NCBI GenBank assembly: GCA_964017125.1
Contig: OZ024902.1
Span: forward strand, 54,851,245-54,915,244
Origin: Flabesymbios commensalis
Taxonomy: Eukaryota; Annelida; Polychaeta; Terebellida; Flabelligeridae
Length of the DNA stretch: 64,000 bases
Reading direction: 5' to 3'
In this document: positions 1 through 10,000 of the stretch, piece by piece
How the letters are laid out: every line of letters begins with the position of its first letter
Position numbering within the stretch: position 1 is the stretch's first letter
Program-made: the position numbers and the translations under genes
Notes under the pieces: generated by a model
What the model was told of the DNA's origin: nothing
Database searches by the model: none
The model's input: the letters and a program-made list of their open reading frames with translations, nothing else

Positions 1-93
1 GTCATCTCATTCATCTCACCATCTTTAGGGGGTTTTCCTGGCCAAGTTCTGCAGAATATGTGCAGAAAAGTGGCCTAAAACCCCATTCATTTC
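1..93 (+). mobile_element. SINE-H tail fragment
   Basis: This matches the 3' part of SINE family H (full copies at 158-447, 20190-20440, 30507-31070 and 53460-53775) in the opposite orientation. The shared motif is AAAAGTGGCCTAAAACCCC followed by ATTCATTTCATCTCAC. The tRNA-like head is absent. Confidence 0.55.
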
Positions 94-102
94 ATCTCAC
101 AT

Positions 103-156
103 ACAGCGTCGCAGATGATGGTCTAATATTGGTCCAACGTTTCTTGTTTGCTGGGA
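103..156. repeat. C2 palindromic element, half copy
   Basis: Only one half of a C2 element is seen: AGCGTCGCAGATGATGG, then TTGGTCCAACG and the terminus TTGTTTGCTGGGA. The left half with CCCAGCAAACAC is missing. Confidence 0.6.
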
Positions 157-157
157 A

Positions 158-447
158 AGTGACTTTTATTCGTGCACATACAGGCTAAACTGGGCCAGGA
201 GAAAATCCTGAGGATGATGAGATAAATCAGCTGGCCCTTCCCTCCAGATAGATGATTCGGAATTCAAACCTTGACCGTCTGAGACCGAGCACGCTATCTT
301 TCGGTCGTGAAGGTTTCCCACAGTACTGAATCGTTACGAGTGAGCGGGGAACAAACATTCGTTTCCTTGAGACCTGACTGCCAGAGCAGGGGACGAACCC
401 GCGAACACGCAGACAGTTTTAATCACTACACCAGTGACCCCACTCTG
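158..447 (-). mobile_element. SINE-H, near full length
   Basis: This is a tRNA-derived SINE read on the minus strand. The head, at the high-coordinate end, has an A-box-like ACTGGTGTAGTGATTAAAA and a B-box-like CGGGTTCGTCC. The body and tail (CTGGCCCAGTTTAGCC, TGTGCACGAATAAAAGTC) are shared with the copies at 20.2, 30.8 and 53.5 kb. The B box is one base off consensus, so an old copy is likely. The tRNA of origin was not identified. Confidence 0.65.
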
Positions 448-646
448 ACAACAAAAAACAAATAATAATAACAACTTAATAATATTTTTTCTTATTATGT
501 GATGAATGCCGCTATCAAGTTTTATACCACGTTCTACAAGTTCAGTCGATGTATGGCCCACTTATGGTCTGCAGTCTGATAGCGAGGGGACGGTATAGGT
601 TATGTGACCTCATTAACCATCAGATCACTGAGGTATGTAATTTAAA
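448..646. other. Unique AT-rich stretch
   Basis: No gene, RNA or repeat was recognised here. Confidence 0.5.
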
Positions 647-906
647 TTTTCAGTCACTTAAAGTTGTGTCTCGCTACCGCGATACACAACTTCAAGTGAC
701 GGAAAATAAGTGTTATCTGTGAAATTTATGTCCCAATATATATAAGTGTTTCAAGATTCAAGGCTTGTTTCACTGTGAATAGCTAGGTATCAGAGGTTAT
801 ACAGGTGCTAATAAAAACACAGATTGTCTACTCCAGTCGACATCACATTTACAGCCACTTGATGTTGTGTCTCGCTACCGCGATCCACAACATCAAGTGA
901 CTGAAA
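647..906. repeat. Two A-type hairpins about 200 bp apart
   Basis: Hairpins at 647-706 and 852-903 resemble the hairpin of TTAA family A but lack the rest of that element. Each has a CACTTRAWGTTGTG-type stem closed by TCTCGCTACCGCGATC, where family A has TCTCGCTGACGCGATC. In the second hairpin the stem reads GATGTTGTG/CACAACATC, a paired change from AAGTTGTG/CACAACTT. The outer arms CAGTCACTT and AAGTGACTG are inverted, so the pair may be the two ends of one element. No TTAA duplication is seen. Confidence 0.6.
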
Positions 907-909
907 AGG

Positions 910-971
910 GTGAGCGTGATATCACGGGACTAGCGAGACCGTGATATTCTTCTGCGAAAAGTGACGCTCAA
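910..971. repeat. Small inverted repeat
   Basis: TGAGCGT and ACGCTCA bound an inner hairpin (TATCACGG/CCGTGATA) whose loop contains GCGAGA, the complement of the TCTCGC seen in A-type loops. Confidence 0.4.
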
Positions 972-2290
972 TAACCAAAGCTCACAACCTCAATGTGCAT
1001 GTGCTCAATGCGGTGGTGTTGGAGTTCACCAGTTCAGCATCTAATGATTTGACTCTATCGTTTAAGCGAAATCAAATTCCTTTGTCTAACCGCCGATCAT
1101 AGATCATCCCAAGTCAGTAGGCTGAACACGGTACAGATTACCAGCTACCTTTGATACATCAACCGTCATATTCTGGGTATCATATGCTTTCTCAGGAGTG
1201 TCATGTGCTATTATATATAATATACATGTATAACTCTTCAAGCTTAATATTCTACAAGAAACTATACTGTCTGTCCTATAGAGCTAGATACTATCATTAT
1301 GAAAGTTAATGGTGAAAACTATAATTTATATAATAATTATGTCAGCTTATTTATATTATTATAATTATCGGGGTCAATGTTTACTTCACTAGGCCCAATT
1401 AAAATTATGTGTTATCATTGCCTTAAAATAAATTATAGCTGCAATGCAATATAGCTAAAATGCATCTACAGAAAGATTATTTTCTGAAAGTGATGATCTA
1501 GTCCCAGAAGGACAGAAAGGACACATAAAATGTCGTCACTGTGTGCGAGCACCACATACATCAGTAAGTTATCTCTGTATAATTATGCTCACTCCAGACA
1601 TTCTCTAATTACTACACCTTCTCCAAACAGTCTGTATTTTATGTCAAGCTCCACCCCACCCCCACCCCCACCTCCTGTTACGCCTTGACAATAGAACTGG
1701 AGATCATTCAGCTTGAAGAGATAGGGCGACTCTGTGCCAGCGCTGGAATAATGCCTAGCTGACGTGGGAGACGTCCGCTCTACCTTCACCCAGCATTGGG
1801 TGAAGGTTTCTTTTCCCTGCATGGGTGGTCCCCATGTTCAATCAATAATAGAATAGCTCTGGAAGTTGTGTATGTTTGACTTCGCGTCAGTGGTGATAAA
1901 GTATGCATAACCCGAGAACCACAGGCTTTTGTTACAATGCTCCCGCTTCCTCAGACACCAGAGTTTACGGCGAACATTGTCATCTCCGTCAATGAGCTGC
2001 TGCAAATTAACCAGAAGGAAGGACAACAGACAGCTAGAGAGATTGGGAGATGTGGCGATTGATGTAGTGACGGAGAAGAAAAACAATTGTATAGAACAGG
2101 AAAAAATAGGAAAAATAGGACTGGTTGACTTATAAATCAAGTATTATGTAAGATGTGAAAGTCAAACTTGGAAAAGAAAGTATGATAAAGTAGGGTTTTC
2201 CATACAGATATTATAAAATTGATACATGTATGTATATGGTATATACTGCTGATTATCAGATTATTACTATTGTTGCTAATATGTAGTAAC
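972..2290. other. Unique intergenic DNA
   Basis: The stretch is AT-rich with a C-rich tract at about 1652-1676. Open frames at 1838-2140 (-) and 1929-2135 (+) overlap each other and show no splice signals or recognisable domain. I see no gene. Confidence 0.45.
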
Positions 2291-2444
2291 ACACTCTAAA
2301 CAACATAGGTTCATAAAAAAGAACCCCTCAGATCTATAACCATGAAACACCAGGAGAACTCTGCAAGGGTTCTCTTGGGGTTGCTTGGATATAGTACTGA
2401 AAGGTTCCGTCTAAATAACCTATAAAAATTATTGTTTAGAGTGT
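2291..2444. mobile_element. MITE family M, copy 1
   Basis: Terminal inverted repeats ACACTCTAAACAA and TTGTTTAGAGTGT bound a 154-bp element. The centre holds a hairpin with AGGAGAACTCTGCAAGGGT and TTCTCTTGGGG. A second copy lies at 36748-36894, where a TA target duplication is visible, consistent with a Tc1/mariner-type MITE. Confidence 0.7.
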
Positions 2445-2917
2445 AAAGTGGTAACAACAGTAATTTACTGCATACATATAGTTAGAAAAAAAACATGCCA
2501 TGAGTGACTTGTAAAACAATCTTGTTAATTAATTATAAGTATTGACTTATTACATTTTAGTAGATGACGAGCGTGCTCTTGGGCAGCTATAAAAGCATAG
2601 TTGTTCAGCCAAATATGCAACAGCATAATATCATGTGTCTGTATATATTGTAATATTGTGTTTTAGAATGATGATATCATATGCATCAGAAAGCTACCAT
2701 CATTTATTATTTCATATACAAGTTGAATGTTTAGATAGCTTCACATGATGGATTCTGATTCGTTTGGTAAAATACGTTTCACCTGCGGCACAACAGTACA
2801 TATCAACAGTACATATCAGGCCTATATCATGATTTATTAAAATGTATCGATTTACATTTTCCTGCAGATAAAGGAGCAGTATTTTTTAGATTGCTGTAAT
2901 ACGGTGACACATGTCTG
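2445..2917. other. Unique AT-rich DNA
   Basis: No gene was recognised. A short direct repeat, ACAGTACATATCA, occurs twice at about 2799-2819. Confidence 0.4.
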
Positions 2918-3026
2918 CCCAGTGACCACAAAACATTTGCATAACATTTATACAACGTCGGCCAAACGTCTTTGACGTAGGTCCAACATTGTATAAATCC
3001 TATATAAAAGTTTTGTTTTTACTGAG
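2918..3026. mobile_element. C-family palindromic MITE, decayed
   Basis: It runs from CCCAGTGACCACAAAACATT to TTTTGTTTTTACTGAG with ACGTCGGCCAAACGTC in the middle. It is diverged from the near-perfect copy at 58502-58614. Confidence 0.7.
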
Positions 3027-3064
3027 TGTGGAGTGAGGTGGCTGATCCACTTTTAGTTTTTGAA

Positions 3065-3334
3065 TAAAACATACCACTACATTATTTTGTCCGACCACGA
3101 CATTCTAAGCCAGGAATGGAGAGTTTTTGTTGACCAAGTACAGACCGATTATCATGTTAGGCATAATGGTACTAATCAGAGCTGTTGATTGTGAGGGATC
3201 CTCATTATCGTCGGATGTGTTTTAAGTCAGTTAAAACCCTCGGGGCTCTCCATTCTTAGCTGTGAAAAAGGCCTCGGCCTTCGGCCTAGGGCCTTTCTCA
3301 CAGCTGAGAATGGGGAGCTCCTCGGGATTTATCC
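3065..3334 (-). mobile_element. Element G, copy 1, with end hairpin
   Basis: This is the reverse complement of the element at 10955-11227, similar over about 260 bp (for example ATAATGAGGATC, TCGGTCTGTACTTG, AACTCTCCATTC). A strong hairpin lies at one end (3237-3326, arms with CATTCTTAGCTGTGA and TCACAGCTGAGAATG, centre rich in GGCC). Sequence beyond the hairpin (CTCGGGATTTATCCTATA) is shared with the fragment at 32236-32290. Confidence 0.65.
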
Positions 3335-4164
3335 TATATAATACGTAATATGATGAATACAGTGACACAGGTAGGTGATACTCATGGTGGCACTCATGGA
3401 TATAGGCACGCTTGACAAACAGGATGATCATGACGACACGTTCAGCTAATTTCACGTTCACGCACAGGAGAGCTCCGATCTAGTTTTTTCTCGACATCTG
3501 GATTTTTTTTCTACCAGAACGCGAATTTTCGATCATAATAACCCCCTCAAAACGGCCGGGATGTGTCATCCATACCCAACAGGAAACCGATCTACATAAT
3601 CGTTGAAAGGCGCTCCATTTGCAATCGCATTTGCAGGAGTCGCATCGTCGCTTGTACTGTAATTTTGCATGCTATCAAATTGGTCGTTGTCTCTTTTTGT
3701 CACTAGTGCTTCAGCAGCAGCCTAATGGAACTTCCATGGATGCAGTTAGCCAAGTGCGCGCTGTAGTCACGCCAGACTAATTGACAACAAAACATTTCCA
3801 TGAAATCATGTATTTTAAACCTTACTGACACCCAGTGTTCGATCTATTAATTAAATTTAAAAATTCTCAAAGTGAATCAATTATTAACTTGTCTTTAGCA
3901 ATTCATTGATTAACCTTGACAAAAGTTGAAAAGTAAAGTTCATGTCGTCCAGTATGCAAAGGGTTGATGTTCTTAATGTTCAAATCGTGTCCTGGCTAAC
4001 AATAACGTTCGTAAAATTATCCCCTATTAAATTACGATGCACATGATCCTTCATTAGCAATTAAAAAAAGAGAAATATTGATCAATCACGGTGTTTTAAG
4101 TCTGGATATTATTTCGCGTAGGCTGGCGCATGAGATTATTCAAATCTCAGCTCCACACGTACAT
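3335..4164. other. Unique AT-rich DNA
   Basis: No gene, RNA or clear repeat was recognised. Confidence 0.4.
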
Positions 4165-4248
4165 ATATCGTCGCCTCGGAGCTAAAGGATCCTATCTGAC
4201 ACTCGTTAGAGTGGCAGATAGGATCCTTTAGCTCCGAGGCGACGATAT
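4165..4248 (-). repeat. Hairpin element E, copy 1
   Basis: A near-perfect 84-bp palindrome: TCGTCGCCTCGGAGC, then TAAAGGATCCTATCTG, and the mirror arm. Reverse-complemented, its centre is identical to that of copy 3 (51797-51874), including the same single arm mismatch, so copies 1 and 3 descend from one source in opposite orientations. Confidence 0.8.
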
Positions 4249-4440
4249 GTGTATTTATTTGCCGCAACGTATTGTTCGAAGCTGGTACCTAAAGTGAAAT
4301 AAATATAATTAAAATAGTTTTTCAAAGAGCATGCAAATTAAAATTACCAGTTTTTATAATGCCAAGATATTAGTCATCTTATAAAACGCCAGACCGCCTT
4401 ATTAATCATAATTAGTTATCCTTAATTGGATGATGACGCT

Positions 4441-4497
4441 CCCAGTAAATACACAACATTAGTATAACATTTATACAATGTTTGACTAACGTTGAAG
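4441..4497. repeat. C-family half copy
   Basis: CCCAGTAAATACACAACATT followed by GTATAACATTTATACAATG. The right half is missing or unrecognisable. Confidence 0.5.
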
Positions 4498-5370
4498 ATG
4501 AATAACATGATGCTATCGACATATATTATACTGTACTGACTGTGAATAAAAACGAATATTGACAGTCATTATCCACTGTGATAAATAAATCTTAGAGTTA
4601 CTGAGGAGAAACGCATCTCCATCAATTGAAAAATGTGTGCAATGTTTTGTTTTATGAAAACAGCTAAAAGTAAAACTTGCTGATGTAATTTATTGCTAAA
4701 AATCGGATCATGAAATTAAATGTTAAAGAACGGTAATAAAAATAGTTGCTTGGTTTTAATATTGATTAGCTTGTTCCAACCACTGCCAGTGACGCTCGTC
4801 TCTTATATCAAGGGTGCAAAAAAAACAGTACAAACCGCATTATGTGTCGGTCCCGCCTTGTCTCAATTGATTTTGGAGATGTTTAATTAAATAATTCCTT
4901 CCTCTATTTGATATTAATGTTACATTGTTCATGATGATGTCACGTATCTAATCATTGGCGCGCCATATCCAAGTGTGCACCACACGGACAGTTCGTGCTC
5001 CTGTCACATAGATCACACACAGCGTGCCATACTACCACCTCTTGAGGTTGTAGCATTGCAGACTTGTATGGCTTTTGGCTAACCCTTGGGCTAACATTGG
5101 CTGAATACTATGCCGACGTTTGGTCTAGTATTGAAATAATGTTTGCAAAATGTCTTGTGACAGAGATTAGTTGGGATCTTCCTAATGGAGCTGGAACACA
5201 AAACAAGATTTTTAGGCTTAGTAGAGGAATCCCAGTACCTGATTTGGAAACGTTTTCACTGTACGGATACGCAAGTAAAATAAAAATGTAACAAATATTA
5301 CAATATTTGAACGGCTGCTACCAAAATTAAGGCATAATTAAAGCATTTATATGTAAAAAGATATAATTTT
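4498..5370. other. Unique DNA
   Basis: An open frame at 5064-5291 (+, 75 codons) shows no recognisable domain. No gene is called. Confidence 0.4.
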
Positions 5371-5850
5371 TTAACAATTACAGCGCGGGGATCGACTTTA
5401 GACGTCTGTAGATAGACGGTAAATTCTGACGTACAAAGACGACCCCCGCACTGAAAGAATTAAAATATTCCTGATGGCCGTACACCCATAACATAGGTAT
5501 TTAAATGAGCCGGAAAAAAACTAACTAAGACATTTATGATGATTTTGAATTGAAAAAACTTTGTAGTCTCCATGTTTAACCCTTTAACCGCCAAATTATT
5601 GCAATCTGAATTTTCACCCACTTGAAGTTGTGTCTCGCTGACGCGATCCACACCTTCAAGTGAGTGAAAATTATTCAGATTTGACAAAATGGAGGACAAT
5701 TGCTTTCAAATATTGCTGATTGATGTCATATTTTATCTTTAACGTGTTTAAAAGGTAGTACTTAATGTGCTAAAAAAAAATGAAAAACCGAATATATGCG
5801 ACAGCGGCGGTTAAAGGGTTAAACAAAAAACAGCTTTGTAAGGGGTAATA
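5371..5850 (+). mobile_element. TTAA element B, copy 1, interrupted by A
   Basis: The left end (TTACAGCGCGGGGATCGAC), a decayed hairpin and the body motif ATGGCCGTACACCCATAACA are followed by TTTGTAGTCTCCATG. The B tail resumes after a family A insertion (ACAGCTTTGTAAGGGG). The nested order shows that A transposed after B was already here. Confidence 0.75.
5576..5822 (+). mobile_element. TTAA element A, copy 1, nested in B
   Basis: TTAA flanks both ends. Terminal repeats are CCCTTTAACCGCC and GGCGGTTAAAGGG. A hairpin near the left end (CACTTGAAGTTGTG, TCTCGCTGACGCGATC, mirror arm with one mismatch) is followed by a single-copy-like body ending AATATATGCGACA. TTAA targets and CCC termini fit non-autonomous piggyBac-like elements; no transposase is present. 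Confidence 0.8.
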
Positions 5851-6345
5851 ATAGGATATAAAAGAACATACGACACTTTGGCTCACTGTTATCGTGCAAA
5901 TATCCTCATTGTGACAAGATCAAATGCTTTACTCGTAGACCTACGTCGTAATGGTTGGGTTCCATCGCATCGTGTCAAGCTGCGATGCCTCTACGGTCAG
6001 GTTACAACACGCGAAAACGTAGCTAAGTGGGGTGGGCCGGGGGAGGCGAGTCGTGACGTATTGGTGCGGACAGCCAACCCCGTGGCGGCTTTATTAAAGG
6101 GCATCAGATGACAGAGCGCGGGTAAATTGAATCTTTCTGGAGTAACGGCTCTTAAGGAAGACGTATGGTTCGATCGGTCAGGGCGAGAGCTGTCTGACAA
6201 GACCAGGAAAAATCCTGCTGACATCGACTTGTAAAAATCATGAATCACCATCCCGTAGCGAGAGAAAAAAGAACGCCTGCGTTCACCAAAGCGAGTTCTT
6301 TGTAATTGTTGTCCATTATTAACTGACTGCGCTATTATTTATATT
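5851..6345. other. Unique DNA, locally GC-rich
   Basis: Overlapping short frames on both strands at 5878-6251 are mutual shadows. No domain was recognised. Confidence 0.35.
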
Positions 6346-6401
6346 TTCATCCACACCAACTCGTGAATCTCTGCTGAGATTTATGAGTTGGTGTGGGTGA
6401 A
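6346..6401. repeat. Hairpin
   Basis: The arms are TTCATCCACACCAACTC and GAGTTGGTGTGGGTGAA, with a smaller inner stem ATCTC/GAGAT. It is a single copy in this window. Confidence 0.65.
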
Positions 6402-6455
6402 GATTACCTATAGATGTCACCACGGTGAGTCAGTTGAGTGTCTCTTTTGCACAAT

Positions 6456-6566
6456 CCCACCAAACACAAAAACATTTGTATACCATTTATACAACGTCGG
6501 CCCAACGTCTTCGACGTTGGTCCAACACTTCATTAATGTTATACAAATGTTCAGTGTTTGCTGGGA
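6456..6566. mobile_element. C-family palindromic MITE
   Basis: CCCACCAAACACAAAAACAT at the left and TCAGTGTTTGCTGGGA at the right, with GGCCCAACGTCTTCGACG in the middle. Confidence 0.75.
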
Positions 6567-7308
6567 TTATAAGTCGACACAACTTGTTTTGAGCGTGTAA
6601 CCATAGGCCTAATGTGCTTCGCATTTGTAGAAAATTGTACTTTATGCCAAGACAGTTGAAATAGACACGTGTTACGCAGCATTTAAATATTTGTGGAATA
6701 AAATATTAACCATGTCGTTTTCCTAAGTAACCTTGTTGCACTGACTCGTTTTAATTGGGAACTCATCGAATAATACTCTCTGACCTAAACATTACTGTTT
6801 TTGTTGTCCGTATGTCTGTGTTTTTATTCGCTTATGTTATGTTGCAACGTTACTTTAGTATTTAATTCTTCAGACTGTCCGTCATTTTTCCACAGGGAGT
6901 GTGAGGGAAATGCATAATAATGACATAAAATGAACTTGTTGATAGTAATATTACTATGACCTATTCCAACTATATCAGTGTATATACAATACCAAGGCTT
7001 CAAGAAAGTTTCCAATTGTTTGAAATAATTACAGTATAATTTATATTTTTAAAACACTAGAACATCACGCTCGAACCTTCTTAAATAGCAATGGATCAGC
7101 TGCATCTGATGCATTGCAATTTAATATAGACCTAACATCAAACTTGGACAGCAAATGAGCTTGTTTCTATATACTGACATTAATGATTAAAGAGCGATAT
7201 TCTGATGTCTGAGTCCAAGAATAGCAGCGTTTAAATCGCATCTTACTAATAGGTATCCTGATATTCACACAGATTAAAGATGCTCTATGATCACCGCTCT
7301 GTTCTGGT
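6567..7308. other. Unique AT-rich DNA
   Basis: No gene was recognised. Confidence 0.4.
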
Positions 7309-7352
7309 AGGAGATCTCATTCATTTCTCATCTTTTCTGAGGATCTTATTCT
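7309..7352 (+). mobile_element. SINE-H tail fragment
   Basis: GATCTCATTCATTTCTCATC and TGAGGATCTTATTCTCC match the reverse complement of the H body. It abuts a C2 element directly. Confidence 0.4.
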
Positions 7353-7461
7353 CCCGGTAAACACGAGACGTTGCGCCCATGTTGCTTTAGTGTCGGGTCA
7401 GCGTCGCAGACGGTGGAACAACATTAAAGAAACATTACCTCGACGTCTCGCGTTTGCTGGG
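7353..7461. mobile_element. C2 palindromic MITE
   Basis: CCCGGTAAACACGAGACGTT at the left and CGACGTCTCGCGTTTGCTGG at the right, with CAGCGTCGCAGACGG in the middle. Confidence 0.7.
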
Positions 7462-7755
7462 GTGCTGCCGACTGATCGACGGCAAAGTTATCATTGAGAC
7501 TTCATTATTATTATAGCTTTAGTGATTTCGGTATTGTTACTCCATCACAAAAAATATTAATTTGCAAGCTGTCTTTTGTTTATATTTTTTGCTGACCCTC
7601 ATCAATTCAAATTGTAGATTCCGTGCCACGAATAAAATTGATACATAAACAGATGAAAACAGATGAAAAACTGTGTCTTTGTGGTATTTATTAGCCAGTA
7701 TTTTTTTTGTAATTATGCGGTCTACTTATCAGATTAATCAGCAAAATCAACCAAA
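7462..7755. other. Unique AT-rich DNA
   Basis: Contains the short tandem AACAGATGA (two copies) near 7650. Nothing else was recognised. Confidence 0.35.
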
Positions 7756-8004
7756 TTCAACCCTTAAAGCGTTGAATATTTTCTATATCAACCATGGACA
7801 ACAAACAGTTTTTTAAAATGGAAATCATCATAAATGTCTTAGTCAGCTCTTACTGATTCATTTGAATACCTATGTTATGTGTCTACGATCATTTTAAATA
7901 TTTTTACTCTTACAGCGCGGGCATCGACTTTAGACGTCAGAATCTGACGTCTGCAGACGTCAGATTCTGACGTCTAAAGTCGATCCCCGCGCCGTAAGGG
8001 TTGA
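7756..8004 (-). mobile_element. TTAA element B, copy 2
   Basis: A reversed copy: tail AACCCTTAAAGCGTTG at the left and hairpin end at the right. The hairpin (7915-7992) is almost perfect, GCGCGGG(C/G)ATCGACTTTAG around TCAGAATCTGACGTC, and closes on GTAAGGGTTGA. The flanks are TTCA/TTGA, decayed from TTAA. Confidence 0.75.
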
Positions 8005-8814
8005 GAAGTCATGGTAAAAGTTATGCGCTTGTTGTCGGATGTGGTGGTGACTCACCATGCACTGGTAAGATACAAAATCTCAAGCGAATTTTAATTTTAC
8101 AGATAGACGTCCAATTAGACTTAGATGGATATTTTCCTCGCGTCTTTCGTTTTTTTTCTATTTCTGATTTTCTTGGACGATATTGGCCCAGTGGTGGGCC
8201 AGCAACATGTGTACGCAAACGCTACATACCATGGTAATATGAGCGTAATGTAAAACTGATTGTCTTTCTTGCAAGGGCAGAAAAAAAGAATTGAAATTAA
8301 ATCTAATTATCCTCTTTGACATAGAGGTGACCCGGACAGGAGGATATAATTGCTAAGGTTATTTTAATCTAGAGGTCAATTTGTAACGACATACGACGCG
8401 CTGATTGGTTTTGATGCAGCAAATCAAACAAATTTCAGATGATGACGGTATGCATGCAATATACTGTCCTGGGGCGAGAGATCAGGGCGCAGAATATAGC
8501 CTTTGGCCCTTGTTATCTTTGGGAAATTGGGACGCGGACATCTGGTATTGAAGTCACACATTTAGCTTGCGAGCGAGTCCGCTGTCAACGCGCTGAAGAT
8601 GACGATATTACACGCAGGGGTGCGCGGAGTTAAAGCTTGAGTGATCCAGAGACGCTAATGTCGCGGGGCGGCAGCCGGGACGCTCAGGCTCATGTGCAGT
8701 GACCTTGTTCGCTCGTAGCCGAGCATAATTGCCTGGCTGATGATTCTGGCCACTTCCGCCGTCGCGTCCAGTTTCTTTCTTGCGCTGATAGGCGTGGGGT
8801 GACAGCTCGAACAT
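8005..8814. other. Unique DNA, GC-rich after 8430
   Basis: The stretch 8430-8800 has many CpG and mixed short frames on both strands, but no spliced gene is seen. It is one of several GC-rich single-copy islands here and could be regulatory. Confidence 0.35.
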
Positions 8815-8920
8815 CCCAGCAAACACAGAACATTTGTATTATATTTATACAGCGTCCAACGTCGAAGACGTTGGACCGACGTTGTATAAATGTTATACAA
8901 ATGTTTTGTGTTTGCTAGGA
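8815..8920. mobile_element. C-family palindromic MITE
   Basis: CCCAGCAAACACAGAACATT to GTTTTGTGTTTGCTAGGA around CAACGTCGAAGACGTTGG. The long minus-strand frame 8655-9152 runs straight through it, which argues against that frame being a gene. Confidence 0.8.
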
Positions 8921-9754
8921 TAACGGGACTCAATGCCGGGCCAACATTGCAAACGTCGGACCAGGATCGAACCGTCACCGGATCAGCATCTGATGTCAGC
9001 GGTGACAGCTCAAAGGACAAGGGAGCCCCGGGGAAGTTTAAAAAGGGAAAAACACTCCTGTAAACCGTCTCCACAAGAGAAGACGGTCGGACAGGGCTGA
9101 CCAGATGATTTCCGGTGCCGTCTGATACAAGAGCCCCGGCCGCATCAACCACTTACATGGGGCGGGCATAAATGTGGTCAGATCTGCTGCCCATTTACAT
9201 CAGAGAGCCTTGCGGGGTGGACGTAATTAGAATCAAACCACAAGAAGCTGGTCTGTGGATGTAGGCAGGGGTTGGTGAGTTCTGGCACAAAAAATAAGCC
9301 ATTGTCCAGCTCACTGAAGTGGATTTTGAAAAAAATAAACCAAGGAAATTAACAGGGCAGAATTTAAAACCGTAATTAGTTCATGGTTTGGTTTATACAA
9401 CAATTTTAAAAATCGAGTTATCAAAAACCAAAGCAGTTTATATTTATCATATTTGTCATCCGAGCTTCCTGTTATTTTTAATACTGGTCAGGTCGGGCAC
9501 AACATAAGGGTTTAGCCATGAAACTGCACAGATAATATTTCGTAGTTAACATACTGACAACGAAATTGCGCTTTTCTATATCAAATCTTGAAACACATGT
9601 TCCTATTTTGTGTATTTTAAGTCGAAGAAACAACTCAATTACGATAGATCCGTACATCCGAATATACTTGGCGCTGCGCACCTCGTACATTCGGATCTAC
9701 GAATCTATCTTTCTTTCTCCTTGACATATTAAGTAATATGTACAATAATAATTT
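8921..9754. other. Unique DNA
   Basis: GC-rich to about 9260, then AT-rich. A decayed C2-like GCCAACATTGCAAACGTCGG lies near 8940. No gene was recognised. Confidence 0.35.
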
Positions 9755-9806
9755 TTCAGCGCGAGGACCGTCTTTATACGTCAGAATCTGACTTCTGACT
9801 TTTATA
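9755..9806 (+). mobile_element. B element fragment, hairpin arm
   Basis: TTCAGCGCGAGGACCGTC and ACGTCAGAATCTGAC are the B left end. The body is absent. Confidence 0.5.
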
Positions 9807-9898
9807 GATAAATGTTTCACATAATCAGCAGGGATCTCTGGTTATACCTGATATAAAACTGATGGTTCTCAAAGTCATTTTACTACAAGTTTGCGCAA

Positions 9899-10000
9899 TT
9901 AACCCTTTAAACCCTCACGATGCTCCAAAGCATCATTTTGCATCTCTGAAGAATGACCTAATTTCCTACACCTGAGCGTTCCAGAACGATTTTTTTTCAG
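9899..10000 (+). mobile_element. Fragment of another TTAA family
   Basis: TTAA, then CCCTTTAAACCCTCACG, then a small hairpin GATGCT/AGCATC. No matching AAAGGG-TTAA end is seen downstream, so the right end is lost or decayed. It shares the TTAA-CCCTTT-hairpin order of A, B and N. Confidence 0.4.

Noticed and set aside
390-447. tRNA gene
   Set aside because: The A/B-box-like sequence is part of SINE-H and does not fold as a whole tRNA; the same holds for 20370-20430 and 30990-31060.
4165-4248. Bacterial-type terminators or CRISPR repeats
   Set aside because: The hairpins lack U-tracts and regular spacers, and the DNA is eukaryotic.
8655-9152. Longest open frame of the window (165 codons, minus strand)
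   Set aside because: It reads through a C-family palindrome at 8815-8920, has no known domain, and overlaps other frames; an artefact of GC-rich DNA.
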